Positions 24,001-35,639 of a DNA stretch of 64,000 bases are shown in pieces. Source of the DNA: Corella eumyota. Its lineage: Eukaryota; Chordata; Ascidiacea; Phlebobranchia; Corellidae. The stretch lies in contig OY720100.1 of NCBI GenBank assembly GCA_963082875.1, forward strand, positions 12,672,591 through 12,736,590, written 5' to 3'. A program made the position numbers and the translations under genes. Positions within the stretch are counted from its first letter, which is position 1. The number at the start of each line of letters is the position of its first letter. The notes beneath the pieces are model-generated. The model saw only the letters and a list, made by a program, of their open reading frames with translations. It did no database searches and had not been told where the DNA came from.

Positions 24001-25823
24001 TTGCATATATCATTTTAAGTGAATTTTAATACAATTTTTGTGTATTGTTTGTAGGTAACAGTAATACTAGGTAGTTGTGGTAGTCAATCAGTAACATCAA
24101 ATTCGAGTGTTACAACCAGTTTTGGAATTCCTGATGTCATAACTTTATCTTATGTTGATTCAACTCAACCTAATTGTATTATCAAGTGGCCAATACCAAC
24201 TAGTTATGTGGATGACATTTTGTCATATGAAGTTAGGAATTAAATAATGGTGTTAAAAAGGAATTAAATAAATGGTGTTAAAAAGGAATTAAATAATGGT
24301 GTTAAAAATTAAAAATAATCTTAGGTACGGTTAAAATAGTATTTTTATTTTGGTTTAGATTGAAGGCCAAAGCAACACAAATACATCATTGATTACCATT
24401 AAACCCAGCTCATTAACTACAATGAAAAATAAATACTTTATGGAAATGCCTTTAGATGTTCATAATTACAACAAAACTGTTACATTTCGGGTAAGTTAAG
24501 AACAAACTATATTTTTTAATACAAATGATTAGAAGATGTTTTATTTTTGTATAAACTGTTGTTTTAGATAAGAGCAAGTTTTTGTGAGGGTTTCGGAGAA
24601 TGGAAAAATTTAAATGGAACTTGTGTTTCACCAATTAAAATAATAGAAACAGGTTAACTTGTTTGTTTTTTGTATTTCTTATTTGCTGATTTTTATTATG
24701 TAATGTACTTAATGGTCCAGCATAACATAACATAGGGTTTTCAAATATAACTATTTTTTATTTCTAATTTTATTTAAACTATTAAGTAAAACTGTTTTAA
24801 ATACAAACAAATAAAATCTATTATTTTGATTTGTTTTATATAAAACATTATTGATGTTGGCATTTTTGGTATCCAATAACACATTGTCGGTTTTGGATCT
24901 TAATCTATTTGACTTGTGTTGTTACAGCATCAAGTAGTAAACTAAATCCTGATTTTTAGGGTCTAACCATTTTTCATTGTTGCATATAATTGTTTTTAAA
25001 TTAAATTTTTAGGTGGAAGTGATGGTAAATCTGGAACTGTTGTGTCTAAAGGAGCAATAATTGGTTCTATTGTTGGGGTGGTTGTAGTGTTAGTTTTTAT
25101 TGTGGTTGTTATTTGGATGGTGAAAAAAAGGTGAAACATATTTTTTTAAATAGTTGTAATTAACATTGAACTAAAGATAAGTATCTATTTATAAAAAGGA
25201 CGTAAATTAAAAATAAAGTACATACATCAATCTAAAATTAAATTTTAAATCGCGTTTTTTTAGGTTTCAAAAAAATAAAGTTATGCAGAGGTCTACACAA
25301 TCTGGTAAAAGTTTTTTTTTAACCAAAAGTTTAATTTTTTTTTAATAACAGTGTAATGCTCTGACCTCTGAGTATATATTTAGTTGTGTTCTTATGCATA
25401 TTGAACTTATTTTGAAATAGGATCTATTTTGTAATTTTGTAGGTACTGGTATTGAATCTCCATATGCTAATGTAGTTAACACAACTGCAGTAAATCAGGT
25501 TGGTTTTGGTTTATTTAAATTCAAAAAACATTTTGTCAAAAGAAAAATAACTTAGATCCTGGTAAATAAAAGGCATTCAAATGTTAAACACTAAATTATT
25601 GGCACCAGAAATGTTCTATTAATATTAAAAAAAAAATTTGCTTAACTTTTCTTACAATTAACTTTGCACTATTATGTTGGGCAAATTTGTGAAAATGGGT
25701 TATTTTGTTAGCCTGCTTTCATAGTAACCTTTTTATTATTTTTTTGCTTGCTACCATAACAAACAGTTTTTTTAAAACAAATTTCCCTTTTTTTAGAATT
25801 CTGTTTATGAAAACTACCGCTAA
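18012..25823 (+). CDS. R3: short-tailed C-type lectin / fibronectin III receptor without phosphatase domains
   Basis: Exons: 18012-18105, 18595-18771, 21957-22107, 22259-22374, 22546-22719, 23342-23539, 23626-23738, 23835-23948, 24055-24231, 24359-24490, 24568-24652, 25013-25130, 25264-25304, 25443-25498, 25797-25823. Together 1773 bases, about 590 aa, in frame. Domains follow R2: signal peptide, two lectin-like domains, two fibronectin III domains, one membrane segment (GAIIGSIVGVVVVLV), basic stop-transfer, then SPYANV and SVYENYR-stop. Differences from R2 concentrate in exon 3 (KRVNSGPDYGRGYRYAL) and exons 4-5. The second lectin-like domain has PQTPSN where sugar-binding lectins have an EPN or QPD motif, so calcium-dependent sugar binding is not predicted. 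Intron 2 has the shared hAT element and intron 5 has a SINE that R5 shares. Likely a cell-surface receptor; ligand unknown. Confidence 0.85.
19006..21865 (+). mobile_element. hAT-like element in R3 intron 2
   Basis: Same element, orientation and site as 7311-11629, but without the nested fold-back element. Flanked by TATATACT at 18998-19005 and 21866-21873. It includes the same unrecognised 94-aa minus frame at 20241-20525. Some internal stretches are shorter than in R2, for example near 21665. Confidence 0.85.
22793..23005 (+). mobile_element. tRNA-derived SINE in R3 intron 5
   Basis: Starts GGCACTGTGGTGTAGTGG, which resembles the RNA polymerase III A box, and ends with the family tail AATAAAGATATATACA. 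The B-box portion and the following segment are missing: GTCGTGGG runs straight into CTGAGCC, compared with the fuller copy at 47826-48119. The copy at 45213-45430 sits in the same intron position of R5 and has the same internal loss. Confidence 0.8.
24232..24312 (+). repeat. Short tandem duplication in R3 intron 9
   Basis: A unit of roughly 27-30 bases containing GGAATTAAATAATGGTGTTA occurs three times in a row. R2 and R4 have it once at the same place, so it is a local expansion in R3. Confidence 0.75.
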
Positions 25824-26747
25824 CACTAATAGCTATATCGATTTCAAATATATAAACATGTAAGTATTTGATTTTAATTATAATTTGGAAAAAAATCTGA
25901 ATATATTATTATTTGAGTTTTTTGTAGGGCTAGTTTTTCACCTGCTTTTTGGAATGCAGCTGTCGTAATAGCGCTTAATAAATTGTACTTCTCATAACTT
26001 ATTTCTGTATAAATATTTTCTTTTAATTTCTTTTTTTTTTGTTTATTATATTTCCTGTCAATATTTTAATTGTTCACGTTTTTTCAACATTTACTGCATT
26101 TTATAGTAATTTGAAACTTTTCCCAGTTCAATTTGTATTGAGACCCAAATGAACTTTGTTAATTATATTTCTATATTAAAGTGCACTTACAATAGACCGA
26201 AACTCTTACGTGCTTTACTTATCTACTAGCTAACTAGCACCGGTTTTATTAGTAATCTAAAAATACGTAAATTGCCTTCGAAGCGTTTAAATATTAAAAT
26301 AAGGGTAGAAATCAATATACTTTCCTTGTTATTTCATTTTTATAGCTAGTAAAAGGTTTTGTTCACATTATTGATAAAATTTTAAGATTTTTATTGACTC
26401 ATGGATGTTACTTACGTATTACAAGGAAGTATAGTTGGTTACATGCATAAAATCTCTATTCAGACAATACAATGTTCTAACATATTACACTGTGAATAAA
26501 TGTTTATTTATAAGTCAGTTTAAATATTTAGAATGATATTAAATAGTAAAGAAATGTCATTTTGTCAATATATTGTAATATTTGCCTAATTTTTTCTAAT
26601 TTAGCGTAAGAATTAATAGTTCGGTGGTGTTTCAAGGTTTCCGTAAAAGATAATACGTTTTCATTATGATAGTTGGATAAACAATTTTATTAGGTTCTTG
26701 GTCATATATCATTAAGTCGAAAAAATAAGTAAGTTTTGTTTTAAAAT
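25824..26747. other. R3 3' region, no gene seen
   Basis: Counterpart of 15379-16311 and very similar to it. Candidate poly(A) signal AATAAA at 25977-25982. No D1 phosphatase exons are visible. Confidence 0.6.
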
Positions 26748-27362
26748 CAAGGTAGATTTGTAGGTTTTATTGTAGCCCTTACGAGATACAGTTTTAGAGT
26801 TTTTTTTCGCACATCTTATTTACAGGTTAGTCAATACCATTATTTTAAAATCTTTTTATATTAAAGATAAAGTTCTAAAAACTTGTTAGTAGTTAGGTCA
26901 ATTCTTTTTATTTATTTTGTTTTTTCGCGCATTGATAAAAGTAAATATTAATACGATATACAATTAATATTACAACAATGCGACTGAAAAAAATGACAAA
27001 ATCAATTTAATAATTTAAAACATGCCAAAAGTATTAGTGTTTACATAAAGATTTTAAATATGTTATGGCATGGTCACCAAACCCAAATAATATTAATAGA
27101 TTGAAAAGATATCTTAAGACTAAGCCAAAGTGCTGAAGTCATAAGTAGACCGCCAGTTTTTAATTTAGTATTTTTTTCTCAGAATGCAGAATGTGTAAGA
27201 AAGTATGTAGCTGCACAAAACCCACAAGATGACACTGCTGAGTTGTTTTGGTATATGGTTTCACAGAATGCTGTCAACACGGTTTGGTAGTGTGGCAAAC
27301 CGGTCATGGAAGGCTGTATTAAAAAACCTTTTTCTTTCATCTAGCCACAACCAATTTGTAAA
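26748..27362 (+). pseudogene. Relic of phosphatase D2 exons downstream of R3
   Basis: Decayed equivalents of R5 exons 25-27: exon 25 end near 26810-26824, the AECVRKYVAAQNPQDDTAE exon (27182-27275) and the exon-27 remainder (27300-27360). A stretch of about 180 bases (26900-27085) interrupts the first intron relative to the R2 relic. The relic stops abruptly near 27410, where sequence of a hAT-like element begins, so the later D2 exons seen behind R2 and R4 are gone. Confidence 0.8.
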
Positions 27363-27901
27363 CTATTAAAAATATGTTTACAGTTTTATAAACATTTGTT
27401 TTTAAAAAAACACTATTTACAGTCACTAGTAAAGTATGTACATTGCATGTTTTTTTTTCTTTGGCAAACTTAATTTATGCTCTTTTGACAGGCAGGCAAA
27501 CAGTCAAGCTGCCCTTGAGTCTACTTGTCAGGCAGTAAATCTATTATGATTATCTTTAAAAACTTGCCTTAATCAAAATTAAAAGCATTTATTTACATAT
27601 AATTGTTTAAAAGGAATACAAAAATTGATTTGAACTTGCTGCTTTAGCGAAGCTTAAGAGCGACCTTTTCATCATAAATTTAATTTGAGAATATACCCGA
27701 TCGAACAACTATTATTTCTATTGTTTTAACTTAAAAATATTATTTAAAGCCTTAAAACTTTCTTAAATAATAATGCAATACCCAGTTCACTTCTATTTTA
27801 TTTGATTTTTGTTTAATAGTTAAACAAAAACGATAAAATTTGTTAATATACAACATTTAAAATTGTCAAAATATTTTGTAACTCTATGGTGGTCTTTAGC
27901 C

Positions 27902-30231
27902 ACGAGCGTTTAATTTTTCCAAGAGCTCGTAGTCCGGACACGCTTCAGTGATTTTTTTTATTTTTATGCTGATTTCTCTCCTGTAACACATTCGTTACAG
28001 AACTTCGCATAAGGTGCGATTGCCTACTATGTATTTTACTAATTTATTTATTATATTTAAATTTATATTTAACTTGTTTTGGGCTAATTAATTTAAAAGT
28101 AATTGTTTTACTGTGCAACAATGTATAGCACATCAGAGCTTTCTTTATTACAAAGCATCCAAGCAACTGGAGTACTGTTATTAATTTAAAATCGTAAGCG
28201 GTTGTTCCATGTGTTGAATCCATGCAAATAATATTATTTCGGAATTTTTGGGGGAGATTAAGCTGATGCGTTGTGGTTAAGGCAATAGCAAAATCATCAT
28301 CTTCAAAATTTATTGATTGTACAGCAACACTTTAGTCTACAAATGCTCAAGGTTAATTAATTTAAAGCTTGTTTGGGTGTTCTGCTATACACATTCAAAA
28401 GGTTAATAACAAATTTAATTATTTTACATTTAGATTTTTTTTTATTTCCTCAACCAGAATTCCAACACTCAGACAATTGTTAAAGTGTTTTGTTGAATTT
28501 CCTAATAAGATTGAACTTTGAAACAGGTCGAGGCGAGAAACCATATGGACTCAGGTAAACTTGTTGTTTAAAACACAACTGGATCTTATGTCCTTTAAAA
28601 TTTTCTTTGGAGCTACTCCTATAGCTAACTTACCTATAACAATATTTGTATTTGTGATGTTGAATTTAACTTATAGGAATGTGACATTGATTTCCAAAAT
28701 TAAACTTAATTTACATATAACTACCTTGTATAATATTTTTATCTGTTTTGTTAACAGATATATGGGCCAATTCAGCATTATGTCCATAATGAACCAAGAT
28801 CCAGTGACTTTAACTTTACCATTAGCAAGCTGTTTTATATTAAAGGAAGCTGTGCACAATTGTCCAATTTTTCTCATGCCTTGGGTCTTAAGGGATCGTA
28901 TTCTATTTTTATTGGCACAATTATATTTACCCTTCTATTACAATTAAATTGAACCATAATTGTTCCATTACTTTGTAGCGGTCTCCGTCGACCCAATCGG
29001 AAGGTTTTATTTTAAACTTAAAGACAGTTAATTGTTTTTCTTAATCAGCTAATTGCTCATCTGCTGGTTATGAATTCTTAAATTAACCATGCAGGTGAAT
29101 TCATGGTATAATTATATTATACGGCAATTTCTTATTCAAATAGAATAGAATTTCAATTTCATTAACGAAACAAAAAATGAAATTCCAAAATCCAAAAATA
29201 CAACTGCTTGTAGGAAAGCATCAGATAACTGTTTTTAAAAGAAGAACAAAGAATAGAATCCCATGTCAAAGGCAAACCACAGATTTTAAAAACAAGTTAA
29301 AGATTGAAAGACATATCAAAATAGGAGTTAATATAAGATTTTGATGAAATCAAGAAACGATAACAAAAATGATTCCCACCAAATGTGAAATAAATAAATT
29401 TAATTGTTTTTAATGTGAATAAAAGGTTAGCTTATGCGCAATAAGCTACAACTTTGTTGGGTTGTATTTTTTTTTAATAATGAGCATTTATCTTTTTCTA
29501 TGCTTGCTTTCCAAATTAAATAATCTAAAAGTTTGTTATGGAATTTAGACCAGTTTTTTGTTATTGCATGTGCTGGGTTTACAGCTTGATTTCGTTTTCA
29601 CACTGTGTTTTAAATTTATGAATGTTGTGTTATTCGGTTTTACATACTATATTGCCAAGCTTCATGTAAACGTAGAACAGTTTCAATTCTTACCTTGCTG
29701 TGTAATTTATTTAGATGGTCGTAGTAGGTTAAATTTTTTGTTGAATTGAAATTACACATTTGTACTCGTGCATATTTGCACAAAAATGTAATCAGTAATC
29801 TGGTTGTATAGTATTACAATTATATATATATTTTTTTAATAATTGTAATGTTATTATTTTAATATCAAGTAGTTTTTGTTCCCCCCCAATTTATGTTTTA
29901 AGTTTCGTTTTATTTGTACTGTAAGTAAGATGTTTTGTAAAGTACAAGATATTTGGTGTGTAGTTGGCAAATATACTTTTAAAATGAAAATTTTTGAATT
30001 TTTGGTAAATTAGGTTTGAGTAATAGTGGTTTAAATATTGTATATATTGCATACAGATTAATATGCTAAATAGTATAACCTTATTTTATTCAAGGTTAAC
30101 CAAATTTTAAATAATCTATTGTTGGTCATAAAGGCCATTGTGAATACGTACAAGAAAAAAGAGAATCATTGATGCGTGTCTTATAAAAAAAAGGTTCCGG
30201 ACTCCGGCTCTTGGAAAAATTAAACGCTCGT
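27902..30231. mobile_element. Unclassified TIR DNA transposon nested in the hAT remnant
   Basis: The ends are inverted repeats beginning ACGAGCGTTTAATTTTTCC, matching without a break for about 25 bases and imperfectly for some 10 more. The flanks share an imperfect octamer-like match (CTTTAGCC on the left, TCTTAGCC on the right), and the uninterrupted site is seen at 21609-21620 (TTCTTAGCCCAC). The interior has a C-run at 29881-29887 and an unrecognised 128-aa frame at 28561-28947. An 8-bp duplication would suit hAT or P-type elements, but nothing in the interior decides this. Confidence 0.7.
28561..28947 (+). pseudogene. Unrecognised 128-aa frame inside the TIR element
   Basis: The longest plus frame in the element. 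It is hydrophobic at several points and has no motif I can name. A minus-strand frame overlaps it (28671-28877). It may be a decayed piece of transposase or chance, and I give no function. Confidence 0.2.
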
Positions 30232-30513
30232 ATCTTAGCCCCACATTTTAATCAAAGTTCTCAACTTTGCTACGTTTTTTAAAATTTTGCGTATTTCGTG
30301 GCCAAAATGGCGCTATTTTTTAAATATTTTTAAATAATTTTAACGAAAAAATAATATATAAATTTAAAAAAAAAACATTTAAAAAAGTTGGTGGTTTTAG
30401 CCCCATAGACGAGCTGCCACTGTTTATACTACTTAAAGTTTTTCTTTAAATGTTTTGCATGGTTAGGTAATACTTATTTTTGTACAATGACGTCAATTTA
30501 TTTTTAATAAAAG

Positions 30514-33500
30514 GGTTGCAAAGAGTGTGGATATTTTACAAAAGAGTGAGTGAAGGACCTGATTATGGTCGAGGATACAGATATGCTTTAACACCTGAAG
30601 AAATAAATGGTTGGATGAGTGCTGGACGTTTGGAAGATATTGCTTATGTTGATCTTTATAAAAGGTTTACATTATAACATACTATCGATAAAGCAATAAA
30701 ATTATTTTTTTGAGACCTATCCTAAAATGATCAAATATAAACATTATATACGTATATACAAAATTTTAACCGGTTTGGTTTATTTTGTAATTTGTCAAAA
30801 AAACTTTAATTTTAGTTCAAGACCAGGATTTACACAACCTCTCACGTTTTGTCGATATCAATTTACAAGATGGGGTATAACAGTGGGACCTAGACCTGCA
30901 AGTCCTGCTTGTGGCGATGTACCTGTTAGTGGTAAATATGTGTTAAATTATATAGTAATTATGTATTTATGTGGTTATTTTATATATACACACAGTATTT
31001 TCAAAATAAACAATTTAAAAATATAGAAAAAAACATTTTAGTTGGTTATTATATGGTTTGGTTGCTATTAAATCAAACAGTAAATTTAATTTGTATATAT
31101 ATTATATATAAACAGGACAGACCGTTTTTGACTTTCAATTTTTTGGATCCAGAAATAATATTAGTTCATTGGTAAGATATCTTTTAAATAGAGATACTCA
31201 ACCTTTTTCCACCAAGTTAACTGCCACTGATGATTCAAGTCTTGGCATTGAAGGATTTGTTCATGTACAAAACATTATATATGTACCAGGTATTTAAAAC
31301 TGTTTTAACTGATAAATTTTTGCTTATAATATTTTGTTATTATATTTTAATAACTTTAAAGTATGTGGTTACATGTATTGGCTATTTATTCAAATTAATT
31401 GTTAGTCTTAAATCCATTTAGTGCTAGTTATTTTTTAGAATTATCTTTAAAAATGTTGTTTGCTTAAATAGAATATATATTATATGTTAAATAAATATTG
31501 GTTTATTTTTACTATACTGTTTTTCAGTATGATTTATTTTTTGGATAAAAGAGATTTATAGTTTTTCTGTAAAACAAATAAATTATGTCCTAACAAAAAT
31601 TGTTACAATTATACTGCTGTTAAAATTAACCTATTTCATTAATATTTTTTTAAATTGTAGATGTACCAGAAAATGTAATAATTGGAGCAAAATATTCAGA
31701 TAACAACTGGGTTTGGTCTGATCAAACTCCAGTTAACTTCTTTACATTACCACAAACTCCTTCTAATTTGTGCACAGCATTTCATTATCAAAATGGTTCT
31801 TGGAATTTAATTACAATTAACTGTGCAGAAACATACAACTTTGCCTGCCAATACCAATGTAAAAAAACTTTATAAATCAATAAAAAAAAAATATTCGAAC
31901 TTTTAATTAATATTGTTGGTAATTTAACTCAAACTTATATTTTAGTTACCACACAAGCCTACCCTGTACAATGTGATGGTAACTCTATTAATGTAACCTG
32001 GAATACAAATTTATTGTCACTTCAAACAACCTATTCTTACTTAACCTTAAATGTACAAGTAAGTTAATGAAAAAATTTTGTTGTTAAGAAGTTAATTTAT
32101 TATGGTTCGAAATCTTAGATTTCGAAACATATTGTTATTGTCATTATATTTATTATTATTATTATTGTTTTTATTCTTATTTGACGAATTTTGAAAGACG
32201 ATAACATTTGTTCTTTAAAACTAAAAGTTCTAAATTTTTAGTATGTTTGTTATTATCCCAACAAATCGCAAACCTCCTATTAACGACATTTAATTATCAA
32301 TAATTACTAATTAATATATTTTATTATTAAAATTTAAAGATTAAATTTGCTGAAATTTTAATATGTTGTTGGTATTATTATTTTGTATGTTGCTATTTAA
32401 AATGAAGATTTAACTCCAGCTAAATATCGTTTAATCATTATTTTAGTTTTTTTATAAAATAATGAATCAGTGTGAGTTTAACGCTTGAATAATTTAATAG
32501 CGTTCTGGTCGCCGTCAAAAATCGTCCTTTTCGCTGTCTATTAAAGTAAAAAATATTGGTTGAAAATTTAAGTAAAATGTTAAAGTATAAGTCAAAAATT
32601 TGTAAAATTTTTTTTTTAATTGTTTTGTTATTATTATATTTTAATACTCGTTTGATTACTAAAAAATTAAGATTGGTATTTTGCTTTTAAATTTAGTTTA
32701 CTTTTCTATTACAATATCAATGAATGCGTGTTCGTTTGTTAAAATTAGGTTTAAATATAAAAAAAATCATATTTATTTTATTTGCAATTGAAAATACTGG
32801 GTAATAGTTTTAACTTTTTTAATACTTTAGGTGAATATTTTATTATCTGGCTCACAGAGTGTAATTTTACCAAATCACTACAATTATAATCAATCTTATG
32901 CTGTTGTTAAAGGTTTAACACCAAGAACTACCTACATAGCAAAGGTTTTAAACATAAATTTAAGGAAAAAATGCTTTTGTGGACATTTTTTTTCCAATTA
33001 ATTTGTCATATTGATGAAGTAAATTTTGATACAATTCTTGTATATTGTTTGTAGGTAACAGTAATACTGGGTAGTTGTTTTAATCAATCAATAACATCAT
33101 ATTCAAGTGTTACAACCAGTTTTGGAATTCCTGATGTTATAACTTTATCTTATGTTGATTCAACCCAACCTAATTGTATTATTAAGTGGCCAATACCAAC
33201 TAGTTATGTGGATGACATTTTATCATATGAAGTTAGGAATTAAATAATGGTTTTAAAAATTTAACATAATCTTGGTTAGGGTTAAAATATTATAATTTTA
33301 TTTGGTTTAGATTGAAGGCCAGAGCAACACAAATACATCATTGATTACCATTAACCCCAGCTCATTAACTACAATGGAAAATAAATACTTTATGGAAATA
33401 CCTTTAGATTTTCATAATTACAACAAAACTGTTACATTTAGGGTAATTTAAGAACAAACTATATTTTTTAATACAATATGATTAGAAGATGTTGTTTTAG

Positions 33501-34806
33501 ATAAGAGCAAGTTCCTGTGAGGGTTTTGGAGAATGGGGAAATGTAAATGGAACTTGTGTTTCAACAATTGAAATAATAGAAACAGGTTAACTTGTTTTTT
33601 TTTGCATTTTTTATTTGCTGATTTTTATTATGTAATATACTTAATGGTCCAGCATAACATTGGGTATACAAATATAACTATTTCTTATTTTTTAATTTTA
33701 TTTAAACTATTAAGTAAAACTGTTTTAAATACAAACAAATAAAATCCATTATTCTGATTTGTTTTATATAAAACATTATTAATGTAGGCATTTTGGTATC
33801 CAATAACACATTGTCGGTTTTAGATCTTATTCTATTTGACTTGTGTTGTTACGGCATCAAGTAGTAAACTAAATCCTGAATTTTAGGGTCTAACCATTGT
33901 TCATCGTTGCATATGTTGTACTTGTTTGTTTCTTTTATGCATTTGTAAAAACTTAGAAGCATGAATTGTTTTTAAACTAAATTTTTAGGTGGAAGGGATG
34001 GTAAATCTGGATCTGTTGTGTCTAAAGGGGTATTTGGTTCCATAATTGGTTCTATTGTTGGGGTAGTTGTAGTGTTAGTTATTATTGTGGTGGTTATTTG
34101 GATGGTGAAGAAAAGGTAAAAATGTTTTTTTTAAATAGTTGTAATTAACATTGAACTAAAGATAAGTATATATTTATAATAAGGACATAAACTAAAAATA
34201 AAGTACATACATCAATCTAAAATTAAATTTTAAATCGCGGATTTTTAGGTTTCAAAAAAATGAAATTATGCAGAGGTCTTCACAATCTGGTAATTTTTTT
34301 AACCAAAAGTTTAATTTTTGTTTAATAACAATGTAATGCTCTGACCTCTGAGTATATATTTAGTTGTGTTCTTATGCATATCTAACTTTTTTTAAATTAG
34401 GATTTATTTTTAATTTAATAGGTACTGGTATTGAATCTCCATACGCTAATGTAGTTAACACAACTGCATTAAATCAGGTTGGTTTTGGTTTATTTAAATT
34501 CAAAAAACATTTTGTCAAAAGAAAAATAACTTAGATCCTGGTAAATAAAAGGCATTCAAATGTTAAACACTAAATTATTGGCACCAGAAATGTTCTATTA
34601 ATATTAAAAACAAAAATTTACTTAACTTTTTTACAATTAACTTTGCACTATTATGTTGGGCAAATTGTAAAAATGGGTTATTTTTTTAGCCTGCTTTTAT
34701 AGCAACCCCTTCTATTTTCGTTTTTTTTGCTTGCTACCATAACAAAAAGTATTTTTAAAACAAATTTCCCTTTTTTTAGAATTCTGTTTATGAAAACTAC
34801 CGCTAA
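30514..34806 (+). pseudogene. R4: 5'-truncated short-tailed receptor gene
   Basis: Exons equivalent to R2 exons 3-15: 30514-30664, 30816-30931, 31116-31289, 31661-31858, 31946-32058, 32831-32944, 33055-33231, 33311-33442, 33501-33585, 33989-34115, 34249-34289, 34422-34477, 34780-34806. All are in frame with proper splice sites and the same SVYENYR-stop ending. The signal peptide exon and the first lectin exon are missing; the upstream DNA is a hAT remnant joined to the R3 relic. Exon 4 equals R2 in the stretch CGDVPVSG, while exon 5 resembles R3 (DTQPFSTKL, ATDDSSLGIEGFVHV). The membrane exon has a few extra residues (KGVFGSIIGSIVG). Without exons 1-2 it cannot be secreted as drawn. It may be a pseudogene, or be reached from upstream exons by read-through splicing. 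The open frame over 13 exons suggests the truncation is recent. Confidence 0.75.
32099..32772. mobile_element. Unclassified insertion of about 670 bases in the R4 FN3 intron
   Basis: Compared with the same intron of R2 (13238-13332) and R3, extra DNA lies between AAGTTAATTTAT and TTTATTTGCAATTG. It starts with a short palindrome (GTTCGAAATC, then GATTTCGAAAC). No terminal inverted repeats or coding frame are obvious, so the class is unknown. Confidence 0.6.
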
Positions 34807-35639
34807 CACTAATAGCTACATCGATTTCAGATATATAAACATGTAAGTATTTGATTTTAATTATAATTTGGAAAATATCTGAATATGTTAATATTTGAGT
34901 TTTTTGTAGGGCTAGTTTTTCACCTGCTTTTTGAAATGCAACTGTCTTAATATCGCTTATTAAATTGTACTTCTCGTAACTTATTTCTGTATAAATATAT
35001 TTTTTAATTTCTTTTTCTTTGTTTATTATATTTCCTGTTAATATTTTAATTGTTTACGTTTTTTCAACATTTACTGCATTTAATTGTAATATGAAACTTT
35101 TCCGGGTTCAATTCGTATTGGGACTTAAATGAACTTTGTTAATTATATTTTTATATTAAAGTTCACTTACAATAGACCCAAACTCATACGTGTTTCAACT
35201 AAGCATTTTAGATATTTAAATTAGGGTAGAAATCAATAGGTTTTTCTTGAATTTTCATTTTTATAACTAGTAAAAGGTTTTGTTTTTTTGACTCATGGAT
35301 GTTACTTACGTATTACAAGGAAAGGAAGTATGGTTGGCTATATGCATAAAATCTCCATTTAGACAATACAATGTACTGGCATATTACATTGTAATAAGTC
35401 AGTTTTAAGTGTTTAGAATGGTATCAAATAGTAAAGAAATGTTATTATGTCGTTACTTTGTAATATTTGGCAAATTTTTGCTTATTTAGCCTAATAATTA
35501 ATAGTTTGATGGTATTTAAAAGTCACTGTAAAAGATAATACGTTTTCAATATGATAGTTAGATAAACAATTTTATTAGGTTCTTAGTTAATATATATTAT
35601 TAAGTCAAAAAAATAAATAAGTTTTGTTTTAAAATCAAG
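34807..35639. other. R4 3' region, no gene seen
   Basis: Counterpart of the R2 and R3 3' regions but more diverged. The AATAAA found in R2 and R3 reads ATTAAA here. No D1 exons are visible. Confidence 0.55.

Larger units (their letters stand above)
27411..30422 (+). mobile_element. Left-truncated remnant of the hAT-like element in front of R4
   Basis: Matches the right part of the hAT elements of R2 and R3 (compare 10817-11629). The right end GACGAGCTGCCACTG is followed by TTTATACT (30423-30430), one base different from the TATATACT duplication in R2 and R3. The left part is absent and the remnant is joined directly to the phosphatase relic of R3. It is interrupted by a different element at 27902-30231. 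Confidence 0.8.

Noticed and set aside
29558-29749. 63-aa plus frame near the right part of the TIR element
   Set aside because: Short, hydrophobic, no motif, and no splice or start context; likely chance.
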